64,000 nt of DNA from a virus. The translations under genes and the position numbers were made by a program. Below the pieces are notes generated by a model that saw only the letters and a program-made list of their open reading frames with translations, was not told the origin of the DNA and ran no database searches. Position 1 is the stretch's first letter. Every line of letters begins with the position of its first letter. The DNA lies in the IMG/VR virus record IMGVR_UViG_3300023184_000093, positions 1-64,000 of that record. One strand, given 5' to 3'. Shown here piece after piece: positions 1-9,400 of this stretch.

Positions 1-2927
1 CTGGTTCAACAGGTACGCAGGGAGAGATTGGTTTCACCGGTAGCACAGGTACGCAGGGTGTAACTGGTTATACAGGTAGTACAGGTACTCAGGGAGAGAT
101 AGGTTTCACTGGTTCAACAGGTACTCAGGGCGAGATTGGTTTTACTGGTTCAACAGGTACTCAGGGCGAGATAGGTTTCACTGGTTCAACAGGTACTCAG
201 GGCGAGATAGGTTTCACTGGTTCAACAGGTACGCAGGGAGAGATTGGTTTCACCGGTAGCACAGGTACGCAGGGTGTAACTGGTTATACAGGTAGTACAG
301 GTACTCAGGGAGAGATAGGTTTCACTGGTTCAACAGGTACTCAGGGCGAGATTGGTTTTACTGGTTCAACAGGTACTCAGGGCGAGATTGGTTTTACTGG
401 TTCAACAGGTACTCAGGGCGAGATAGGTTTCACTGGTAGTACTGGTACTCAGGGCGAGATAGGTTTCACTGGTTCAACAGGTACTCAGGGCGAGATAGGT
501 TTCACTGGTAGTACTGGTACTCAGGGCGAGATAGGTTTCACTGGTAGTACTGGTACTCAGGGAGAGATAGGTTTCACTGGTAGTACAGGTACTCAGGGAG
601 AGATTGGCTTCACTGGTAGTACAGGTACGCAAGGTGTTACTGGATTTACTGGTTCAACCGGCACGCAGGGTGAGATTGGTTTCACTGGTTCAACCGGCAC
701 GCAGGGTGAGATTGGTTTCACTGGTTCAACAGGTACGCAAGGTTATACTGGTTTTACTGGTAGTCAAGGAGATAAAGGCGACCAGGGATTACAAGGTACT
801 ACTGGTACCCAAGGACCACGTGGCTATACAGGTGAGCAAGGTATTAGTGTCACTTTAATAGGAAGTACAGCAACTGTTGGTGGTCTTCCTGCAATAGGTA
901 ACCCAGGTGACGGATGGATTGTTGATGCAGATGGTGATCTGTATTTTTGGAATACTATTACATCTACATGGAATAATGTAGGTCAAATTGTTGGGCCACA
1001 GGGAGCAGAAGGTCTTCAAGGAAACATGGGACCACAAGGCCCTCAAGGTAATACAGGTACTCAAGGTATAATTGGTTTCACTGGTTCAACTGGTACTCAA
1101 GGTGTAACTGGATTTACTGGTAGTACAGGTACTCAGGGCGAGATTGGTTTTACTGGTAGTACTGGTACCCAGGGTATAACTGGTTATACAGGTAGTACTG
1201 GTACTCAAGGTGAGATTGGATTTACTGGTTCAACAGGTACACAAGGTATAACTGGTTATACAGGTAGTACAGGTACTCAGGGAGAGATAGGTTTTACCGG
1301 TTCAACAGGTACCCAGGGTATAACTGGTTATACAGGTAGTACAGGTACGCAAGGTGAGATTGGTTATACTGGTTCAACAGGTACTCAGGGTATAATAGGC
1401 TATACTGGTTCAGCTAGTACAGAAACTGGTTATACAGGTAGTGTTGGTTATACTGGTAGTACTGGCACGCAAGGCGAAATTGGTTTCACTGGTTCAACAG
1501 GTACCCAAGGTGAGATTGGATTTACAGGTAGTACAGGTACTCAGGGTATAATAGGCTATACTGGTTCGGCTAGTACAGAAACTGGTTATACAGGTAGTGT
1601 TGGTTATACTGGTTCAACAGGCACGCAAGGTATTACTGGATTTACTGGTTCAACTGGTACTCAGGGTGAGATTGGTTATACTGGTTCAACAGGCACGCAA
1701 GGTATTACTGGATTTACTGGTTCAACTGGCACACAAGGCGAAATTGGTTTCACTGGTTCAACTGGCACACAAGGTGAAATTGGTTTCACTGGTTCAACAG
1801 GTACTCAGGGTATTACTGGTTATACTGGTAGCCAAGGTGATCGCGGATGGACTGGTAGTATTGGTTATACAGGTAGTGCTGTAATAGGACTAAAAACTGA
1901 CACAACTGGCACAGTAACACTTAGTACAGGATTTAAATTTATTCCTGAAACCGATAAATTACAAGATTTAGGTTCTCCTGATAAACGATTTGGAACACTT
2001 TATCTAGCAGGAAACACTATTGATTTAGGTGGAACTACTTTATCAACTGCTCCAAGTGGTGGATTAGTAATAAACACATTAGTAATAGGAACCACACTTA
2101 CTAATGCTGTTATAACTTCTACCGGAAGTAACTTAGTAGTATTAGCAGATACAATTGAAACTGGTAATATTTCATCAACAGGAACAATTACAGCTACTAA
2201 TATAATAGTATATGGAACAACATCAGCAACATCAACTATTACTGGTTCTCTTGTTGTTGGTGGTGGTGTTGGTATTGGTGGTGATTTATATGTTGGTGGT
2301 GAAATAGTCGCACAAAAATTAACAATACAATATACCACAGTAACAACTACAATAGTAGAAACTGATGACATAATAAAAACAAATAATACAACTACTTCAA
2401 TTTCAACTTCTACAGGAGCGTTAATAATTGCTGGTGGTGCTGGGTTTGGCGGAGACTTAAATGTAGGTGGTTACATTAGATTAGGTACTACAACCACTGG
2501 TGTTACTATTAGTGTTGACGCTCAAAATAATATACGATTTACTTCAATTAATGGTACTATTTTAAATGGGTATACTGGTAGTACAGGTACGCAAGGCGGA
2601 TCTGGATTCACTGGTTCAGCAGGTACGCAAGGTGTACAAGGTTTAACCGGCAGTCAGGGTACACTAGGCAGACAAGGTACATACGGAATACAAGGTGTAC
2701 AAGGTTTAATTGGCAGTCAGGGTATACAAGGCGTACAAGGCCTGGGCATACAAGGCAGACAAGGTGTTCAGGGATTTGGTATACAAGGTGCTACGGGTAT
2801 ACAAGGTATAAAAGGCGAACCAGGAACCGGCGGCAGCGGTGGCGGTGGCAGCTATAATCTAGATGGCGGATATCCAAACACAAATTATGGTGGAATTTCC
2901 AGTTTGGACGGCGGCGGCGTAACTTGA
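1..2927 (+). CDS. Collagen-like tail fibre protein (5' end outside window)
   Basis: The reading frame is open from base 3 to the stop at 2925-2927, so the gene starts upstream of the window; the ATG at 1026 is internal. Two blocks of Gly-X-Y triplets (about 3-770 and 1026-1880) are built from a 12-residue unit, GSTGTQGEIGFT, with Thr or Gln in the Y position and almost no proline. Between them (about 845-1010) lies a small globular insert with a GDGW..DADGDLYFW core, a module that recurs in the gene at 6447. After the collagen blocks come two beta-rich segments with the motif GGVGIGGDLYVGG, then more GIQG/GVQG triplets. The C-terminus (NLDGG...TNYGG...LDGGGVT) is a tail I recall from cyanophage fibre proteins. 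Probable role: trimeric fibre shaft of the virion. Confident about fibre, not about which fibre. Confidence 0.8.
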   Translation, partial: GSTGTQGEIGFTGSTGTQGVTGYTGSTGTQGEIGFTGSTGTQGEIGFTGSTGTQGEIGFTGSTGTQGEIGFTGSTGTQGEIGFTGSTGTQGVTGYTGSTGTQGEIGFTGSTGTQGEIGFTGSTGTQGEIGFTGSTGTQGEIGFTGSTGTQGEIGFTGSTGTQGEIGFTGSTGTQGEIGFTGSTGTQGEIGFTGSTGTQGEIGFTGSTGTQGVTGFTGSTGTQGEIGFTGSTGTQGEIGFTGSTGTQGYTGFTGSQGDKGDQGLQGTTGTQGPRGYTGEQGISVTLIGSTATVGGLPAIGNPGDGWIVDADGDLYFWNTITSTWNNVGQIVGPQGAEGLQGNMGPQGPQGNTGTQGIIGFTGSTGTQGVTGFTGSTGTQGEIGFTGSTGTQGITGYTGSTGTQGEIGFTGSTGTQGITGYTGSTGTQGEIGFTGSTGTQGITGYTGSTGTQGEIGYTGSTGTQGIIGYTGSASTETGYTGSVGYTGSTGTQGEIGFTGSTGTQGEIGFTGSTGTQGIIGYTGSASTETGYTGSVGYTGSTGTQGITGFTGSTGTQGEIGYTGSTGTQGITGFTGSTGTQGEIGFTGSTGTQGEIGFTGSTGTQGITGYTGSQGDRGWTGSIGYTGSAVIGLKTDTTGTVTLSTGFKFIPETDKLQDLGSPDKRFGTLYLAGNTIDLGGTTLSTAPSGGLVINTLVIGTTLTNAVITSTGSNLVVLADTIETGNISSTGTITATNIIVYGTTSATSTITGSLVVGGGVGIGGDLYVGGEIVAQKLTIQYTTVTTTIVETDDIIKTNNTTTSISTSTGALIIAGGAGFGGDLNVGGYIRLGTTTTGVTISVDAQNNIRFTSINGTILNGYTGSTGTQGGSGFTGSAGTQGVQGLTGSQGTLGRQGTYGIQGVQGLIGSQGIQGVQGLGIQGRQGVQGFGIQGATGIQGIKGEPGTGGSGGGGSYNLDGGYPNTNYGGISSLDGGGVT
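3..770 (+). repeat. Tandem 36-bp collagen-coding repeats, block 1
   Basis: About twenty near-identical 36-bp units (ggttcaacaggtactcaggg + gagattggtttcact, with synonymous variants) each encode four Gly-X-Y triplets. Copies differ mostly by silent changes (ggtagt/ggttca, cag/caa). The array extends beyond the left edge of the window. Confidence 0.9.
1050..1884 (+). repeat. Tandem 36-bp collagen-coding repeats, block 2
   Basis: Second array of the same 36-bp unit in the same reading frame. It is interrupted twice by a copy of the variant segment GSASTETGYTGSVGYT (about 1408-1455 and 1567-1614), which points to duplication of a larger block containing several units. Confidence 0.85.
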
Positions 2928-2933
2928 TAAATA
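2925..2933 (+). promoter_or_regulatory. Putative T4-type late promoter
   Basis: TGATAAATA overlaps the stop codon of the collagen-like gene and lies 26 bp before the next ATG. T4 late promoters consist only of a TATAAATA-like -10 element. Confidence 0.5.
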
Positions 2934-2959
2934 CCTCTGAGCAGCTATAAAAGGTAAAA

Positions 2960-5900
2960 ATGGCAGTACAAATTCAATTTAGACGAGGAACGGCTTTCGA
3001 ATGGCATTCCGTTAATCCCAAACTCGCTGAAGCAGAAATGGGGATTGAAACCGATACCAATTTGTTTAAAATTGGAGACGGTATAAACTTTTGGGATGAC
3101 TTAGACTACGGCGGTATTCGCGGTTATACTGGTTCTGCAAGCACATCTACATTAAGCATGGCTGTTTCTAATGTTATCTACGTTAGTAAAAGCGGTAATG
3201 ACTTAAATGATGGACGTACATTAGCTAGTACAAAACTTACTATCGCGTCAGCAGTAGCGTCAGCTAGTACAGGTACTACTATTTTTGTTAAAAGCGGCGA
3301 TTATATTGAAAATACTCCTATTACAGTACCGGATTTTGTGTCAATTGTTGGTGATAATTTAAGATCTGTAACTGTTAGATCCACTACCTCCACTAACGAT
3401 ATATTCTATGTTAATAACGGTGTATATATTGCACATATGACATTTAAAGATCATGAAGCACCCGCAGCAGCAATATCATTTCCACTAGATGGCAGCGCAG
3501 GAGTTATATCAACAAGCCCATATGTACAAAACTGTACAAGTATGACCACGGATGGCACAGGTATGCGGGTTGATGGCAATTTAGCTCTAGGTACAAAGAG
3601 TATGGTTGTTGACGCATTTACACAATACAACCAGGGCGGTATAGGCATACATATGTTAAACAGCGGTTATACACAGCTAGTTTCTGTGTTTACCATTTGC
3701 TGTGATAAAGGCTTCTTGTGCGAATCGGGTGGATTTTGTTCTATTACAAATAGTAATAGTAGTTTTGGTAATTATGCATTATATGCAGACGGTGTAAGTG
3801 CGGTAAAATATACAGGTAATGTCAACGGTGATACTAATGGCAGAACATTTGTTATAGATAATTTAAGTACTAAACCTAGTATCGGCGATGCTATAAGTTT
3901 TGGGGACGGTAATTTTTATACTATTGCTGATAGTACATCATTTAAAACAGGTAATACTACTATAATATATCCTATTATTTCTGGAGAAGATGCAGGATTA
4001 AGAAATGCCAGACAAACTATTTTAAACGATAAATCTAAATTACAAGTTCAAACAATTAATCATATTCTAAAAATATTTCCAGGATTTGATTTTAATCAAT
4101 TTAAATGTAGTAGAGATGTAGGTACTATTTTAGATAGTGTATGCTACGATATGGTATTAGATACAAATTATCAAAGTATTTTGGCAGGAACAAGTTATTA
4201 TAGAGCAGCATCTTCTACAGTAGTTACCACACAATTGACTGAAACATTAAATGCTGTAACTTTCTTAAAAAATAAAGTTTTAGAATTATTAACTCCTGCT
4301 ACAACTGCCTATACTCGTATATCTAATCTATTTGATATAATATTAGATATTATGGAAAATGGATTAGGAGTTACACCTGCGTTTGCATTTAATCCTTCAT
4401 CAACATCTACAATATATGCTCAAAATGCTGTGCTTCAATTACAAGCCAATAAGAATTTTATTGCAGAGGAAACAGTAGCCTATGTAAGTGGATTTACTTA
4501 TAATACTGCCACTTGTTATAGAGATACTGGACTCATTGTTGATAGTATAGCATTTGATCTATTTTATGGTGGAACAAGTCAAAGTGTATTTGCAGGATTA
4601 CAATATTGGAGTCAGAATGGTTACGTTGGAGATATTCTTAATGAATTAACAACTACTACCGCTGCTATAGCTTATGTTAGGGACCAGGTTAGTGCAATTG
4701 CTAATACCCACGGTGGAACTACTCCACGTGATATAGTAATTGATAATTTTAATACAATTATAGATATTTTAAATACAGGTACAACAGGTGTTACAGATCG
4801 TATTGTTCCTAATGGGGTTGCATCCGTTGATACTGATATAAATTCTGCTTATATATCTATACTGGATGCTAAAGTCACTATACAAAATGATACAATTAAT
4901 TGGATAACAACAAACTATCCAGATTTTACTTATACTACTTCCACATGCTATAGAGATGTTGGATACATAATTGACAGCGTAGCATTTGACCTTCTACATG
5001 GAGGCAATAGACAAAGTATAATGAGTGGAGTTTATTATTATGGTTATAATACAAATTCTACTGCTACTGTTATTGCCAACGAAATTCCTCAAACTACTGC
5101 TGCATATAATTTTATAAAAAATATATCAGAAAAAATAATTACAAGTACAATAATAACAGCTACTTATCAAACTGTAGTAAGTCAATACCTATCAGCTTCT
5201 GTTGGAACTACTGCAGAAGCTCGTTTGATACATCAAAAAATATCTACTATAACAAATATTATTAATAATGGTCCAAGTGTTGCTCCACCACATGTACCAA
5301 TTGGATTAATTCCTAACAGCAATAGTAATTTCCAACATGCATTTGAATTATTATTGAATAATAGAGCATTCATACAGGCAGAAACTGTAGCATTTATTAA
5401 TACTAGCTATGTAGGAGTAGTATATAGCACAGCTACATGTAAACGAGATGTTGGATATATAATTGATGCTGTTAGTTATGACGTACTGTATGGTGGTAAT
5501 AGTCAAATCGCTGTAGCCGCTGATTCTTATTATGATGGTGCAGTATTTAGAATAGCCAATAGTGAAAAATTAGCCACAATTGCTGCTTATGAATTCATTA
5601 AAAGCATAGTTGACGATGTTATATTAAAAAATACTATAACTCCATTACAATTAGCAGTGGGACAAGATACTAGCAATGCCGTAGGTGATCAAACAACTTC
5701 TGATAATGCTCAAGCATTAATTGAAATAGTTGCTAATATTGTAGAAAATGCATATTCTAGCACAGTTACTTTACAACAGACATTGTCTACTATTGTTGAT
5801 GATAATACACCAGTAACATTCCAACAATATAGTTTAATTCAAAGTTCTGCACATAATTTTGAATGGATTGGTGCTGGTACAAATATAAATGCTGCATTAC

Positions 5901-6109
5901 CTTACCTAGGAGGAGAACCTATTACAGAAAATCAAGCTGTAGCGATTAATGGGGGCAAAGTATATTTTACAGGTACAGATCAAAAAGGAGATTTCAGAAT
6001 TGGTAATGACCTAGTTATAAATAACAACATAGGAACAATATCCGGAAGGACATTTACCAAAAGTCTGTTTGCGGTAATGACACCGTATATATTAGCAATT
6101 GGGGCATAA
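2960..6109 (+). CDS. Beta-helix tail fibre protein with Mtd-like N-terminal domain
   Basis: 1049 aa. Residues 1-55 (IQFRRGT...W...NP.LAEAEMG.ETDTN.FKIGDG) match the short N-terminal module of many phage fibres, resembling the start of the major tropism determinant. Residues about 65-310 look like a right-handed beta-helix: a YVSKSGNDLNDG opening, IFVKSGDY, a TFKDH turn and a Cys pair in FTICCDKGF. I recall this block as strongly conserved in cyanophage fibres. Residues about 345-960 contain four copies of a helical module marked by C-x-RD-x-G-x-I-[IV]-D-[SA]. The C-terminus has NGGKVYFTGTDQKGDFRIGN, also typical of these fibres. RBS AAAGG precedes the ATG. Likely a late virion fibre or receptor-binding component; enzymatic activity is not evident. 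Confidence 0.8.
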   Translation: MAVQIQFRRGTAFEWHSVNPKLAEAEMGIETDTNLFKIGDGINFWDDLDYGGIRGYTGSASTSTLSMAVSNVIYVSKSGNDLNDGRTLASTKLTIASAVASASTGTTIFVKSGDYIENTPITVPDFVSIVGDNLRSVTVRSTTSTNDIFYVNNGVYIAHMTFKDHEAPAAAISFPLDGSAGVISTSPYVQNCTSMTTDGTGMRVDGNLALGTKSMVVDAFTQYNQGGIGIHMLNSGYTQLVSVFTICCDKGFLCESGGFCSITNSNSSFGNYALYADGVSAVKYTGNVNGDTNGRTFVIDNLSTKPSIGDAISFGDGNFYTIADSTSFKTGNTTIIYPIISGEDAGLRNARQTILNDKSKLQVQTINHILKIFPGFDFNQFKCSRDVGTILDSVCYDMVLDTNYQSILAGTSYYRAASSTVVTTQLTETLNAVTFLKNKVLELLTPATTAYTRISNLFDIILDIMENGLGVTPAFAFNPSSTSTIYAQNAVLQLQANKNFIAEETVAYVSGFTYNTATCYRDTGLIVDSIAFDLFYGGTSQSVFAGLQYWSQNGYVGDILNELTTTTAAIAYVRDQVSAIANTHGGTTPRDIVIDNFNTIIDILNTGTTGVTDRIVPNGVASVDTDINSAYISILDAKVTIQNDTINWITTNYPDFTYTTSTCYRDVGYIIDSVAFDLLHGGNRQSIMSGVYYYGYNTNSTATVIANEIPQTTAAYNFIKNISEKIITSTIITATYQTVVSQYLSASVGTTAEARLIHQKISTITNIINNGPSVAPPHVPIGLIPNSNSNFQHAFELLLNNRAFIQAETVAFINTSYVGVVYSTATCKRDVGYIIDAVSYDVLYGGNSQIAVAADSYYDGAVFRIANSEKLATIAAYEFIKSIVDDVILKNTITPLQLAVGQDTSNAVGDQTTSDNAQALIEIVANIVENAYSSTVTLQQTLSTIVDDNTPVTFQQYSLIQSSAHNFEWIGAGTNINAALPYLGGEPITENQAVAINGGKVYFTGTDQKGDFRIGNDLVINNNIGTISGRTFTKSLFAVMTPYILAIGA

Positions 6110-6112
6110 AAT

Positions 6113-6454
6113 ATGGCAACCGCAACACTACCTTTAAATTCGTTTAAAACAAAAGCATTTGAATTAACTACAGTTACTCAAACAATCTATGAAACACCTG
6201 CTAATGTTACTACTATTGTATTAGGGGCACAAGCTACCAACATTGGAGGAATACCAGTTACTGTAAAGTTTACTTTGGTAAAAAATGCCACCGACTTTGT
6301 TATGCTCAAAGATTTTGAAATTCCAGTTAATGACGCATGTGAAGTTACAACAGGCAAATTAGTAATCGAATCTGGAGCAAGTATTACCGCTAGTGCTGGT
6401 GCAAATAATAGTGTTAATCTAGTTTTAAGCATATTAGAAACCAGCAATGAGTAA
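6113..6454 (+). CDS. Small beta-rich virion-associated protein, hypothetical
   Basis: 113 aa, starting 3 bp after the upstream stop and overlapping the next gene by 8 bp, so translation is probably coupled. The sequence alternates beta strands and turns (VTTIVLGAQATNI, PVTVKFTLVKN, KDFEIPVND, GKLVIESGASITA) and has no cysteines. The pattern of an IP turn followed by a strand, GASITASA and a terminal beta strand resembles the 123-aa protein at 42222, suggesting two divergent copies of one fold. No enzymatic motif. Position among fibre genes suggests a small fibre or tail accessory protein. Confidence 0.65.
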   Translation: MATATLPLNSFKTKAFELTTVTQTIYETPANVTTIVLGAQATNIGGIPVTVKFTLVKNATDFVMLKDFEIPVNDACEVTTGKLVIESGASITASAGANNSVNLVLSILETSNE

Positions 6455-9400
6455 AAGTAGATTATTCAGCGGTAAGATAAAGAAATTAACCGGTGGTAAT
6501 CTCTCCGTTGATCGCTATGAATATTTAGATATAAGTCAAGCTGAACCAGATCTTGGATTACCATTTAATAATGGACAATTATTAGTTGGATATACCGATG
6601 GTGTAAGAATTTGGTCTAATACAATAACTAATGCTACTTTGGTTGGTGTTAATACTGTTACTGGAACACTGTTAATAACTACAGTAACAAATTCAATATC
6701 AACAGATACAGGTGCATTAATAGTAGAAGGCGGTGTTGGGATTGGTGGTGATCTATATGTTGGCGGATCTGTAACTGCTGGGTCATTTATTGGATCATTC
6801 ACTGGACTTGCAACTACCTCTACACTTGCAGAATTTGCCAATACTGCTACTTATGCTCTAAATTTCAACACAGGTACTTTGGTAGCCAATGCAGTTAGTG
6901 CTACAACATCTAACTTTGCTACTACAAGTGGTTTTGCGTTAAGTTTCAATACAGCAACATTAGTAGCACATGCAGTCTTAGCTGATACAGCTACAACATC
7001 TAACTTTGCAACTACAAGTGGATTTGCATTAAGTTTCAACACAAGCACTTTAGTATCTAATGCAGTTAGTGCTACAACATCTAACTTTGCAACTACTTCT
7101 GGTTTTGCGTTAAGTTTCAATACAGGTACTTTGGTAGCCAATGCAGTTAGTGCTACAACATCTAACTTTGCAACTACTTCTAGTTTTGCATTAAGTTTCA
7201 ACACAAGCACTTTAGTATCCAATGCAGTTAGTGCTACAACTTCTAACTTTGCTACTACAAGTGGATTTGCGTTAAGTTTCAATACAGGTACTTTAGTAGC
7301 TAATGCAGTACAAGCATCTTCTAGCACATATGCCGATGTTGCAGGAACTTCCTTAACTTTAAGTAGTGGAACATATACAATTGTTAATACAACAATATCA
7401 TTATCAACTACTACCGGTGCGTTGGTAGTAAACGGTGGTGTTGGTATTGGTGGTAATTTATATGTTGGTGGTGAAATAGTTGCACAAAAATTAACTATTG
7501 AATATACAACAATTACTACTACGCTGATTAAAACAGATGATATAATTCAAACATCTAATACTACTAATGCAACTACTTCAACTGATAGCGGTGCGTTAAA
7601 AATTGCAGGCGGTGCTAGTATTGGCATAGATTTATGGGTAGGCGGTGACGTATTTACTCAAGGTCAGAAAGTAATTACTACTGCTACTGTTAATGATTAT
7701 GCATCTAAAACTATTATTACAGCTGGTACAGATACTGCAATAAGCACTAGCACTGGTAATATTACAATTTGGAATACTAGCACTTTAGAAAGTGTAACCG
7801 GTAGAGGTAATACAACCAGCCATGCTATCAGGATCAATAATACTCTTACCAGCACATCTTCATTCTCTGACAATGCATTATATGTAGCAGGTGGTATTGG
7901 TGGTAATAGTGGATTTAATATCAATGGTGATGGATACTTACATGGCAATTTAAATGTTAGTGGTTATATCACCGGTACTAACATAACGTTAAATGTATTA
8001 TCTGCTAATAGTGCTACATTCTACGGTGATGTTACAGGTAGTGGTGCATTGTATGCGGGTGTGCTTGGTTATACTCCATTTGCACAAACGATGGCCCAAT
8101 TCACCGGTGATCTTAATGATTACATGGAAATTAATGTACAAAATATTAATCCAGGTAATTGGGCAAGTACAGATATTGTAGCAAGTGCGGATAATGTTAC
8201 TGAATCTAGTGCATTTATTGATATGGGTATTACCAGCAGTGGATGGGACGGAACTGCTCCTAATACGTTTGCAGATAATTTAGGACCCAATGATGGATAT
8301 TTGTTAGTTGGTGATAGTGAGTTTCCAACAGTTGGACATTTAGTAATTGGTACATTATCATCCGAAACTACTGTTAAAATTGTAGTAGCCGGTACTAACT
8401 CTAATTATGTTACTGCTATTTTCAATACTGCAACTACCCAATCAATATCAACAACTACAGGTGCATTAGTAGTACGTGGTGGTTTAGGTGTTGGTGGTGC
8501 AATCAATGCAATGAATACCAGCTATGTTGCTGGTTCAAGAATTTTAACTGCGGTTGATTTAGAAACAATTACACATACTGCTACATACATCACCAACAAT
8601 CCAGGCAGTGTATTTGGATTGGCTACAATTGCTAATACTACAACAGTTTATGGAACTTATGACTTTGGTAGTGTAAGTGATATTTGGACATTCAACGACT
8701 ATAATACTGGAACAAACACTGGCTATTATAGTATTCACGATGCGGCTACACAGCCTGCTCATATTGTTTATGTTGGTTTTAATGGTATTACAGATTTCAA
8801 TCGTATTGTATTGAATATTAACTATACACAAGCATCTGGACATACACAGGATATTGATTTATATAACTATACTCAAAGTCAATGGGATACATTTACTACC
8901 TATTCTGGATCTACCGGCTGGTTTGAATTTATTCTTGGCACAATTGATTCAGCACCATATATTTCCGGTGGTAAGGTTAGTCTTAGAATTTATCACGTTA
9001 GTTTTGGTAATATTAATCATAGAACCTGGATTGACTATGTTGCCTTAGAAAAGAGTAGTCAAGGTGGGCAGGGTCCTAGAGGTGCTACTGGAGCAACTGG
9101 TGCTCAGGGAGTGTTAGGATCACAAGGTATTCAAGGAACTTTTGGTACACAAGGTGTTCAAGGTACACAGGGTGTTCAGGGTCTAACCGGACAGCAAGGC
9201 GTACAAGGAGTTCAAGGTACACAAGGTGTTCAAGGTACACAAGGTGTTCAAGGTCTAACCGGACAACAAGGTGTTCAGGGTGTATTAGGACAACAAGGTG
9301 TTCAAGGTACACAAGGTGTTCAAGGTCTAACCGGACAGCAAGGCGTACAAGGCGTTTTAGGTCAACAAGGTACACAGGGTGTATTAGGAGAACAAGGTAC

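Noticed and set aside
3-770. CRISPR-like regular repeats
   Set aside because: The 36-bp units are contiguous with no unique spacers and keep a Gly-X-Y reading frame.
1026-1028. ATG at 1026 as start of a 633-aa gene
   Set aside because: The same frame is open and collagen-like from base 3; the ATG is an internal Met in a GNMGPQG triplet.
2960-3130. Diversity-generating retroelement, suggested by an Mtd-like N-terminus
   Set aside because: No reverse transcriptase gene and no template/variable repeat pair were seen in the window.
6851-7327. 158-aa antisense open frame
   Set aside because: Shadow of the 81-bp repeats in the sense fibre gene.
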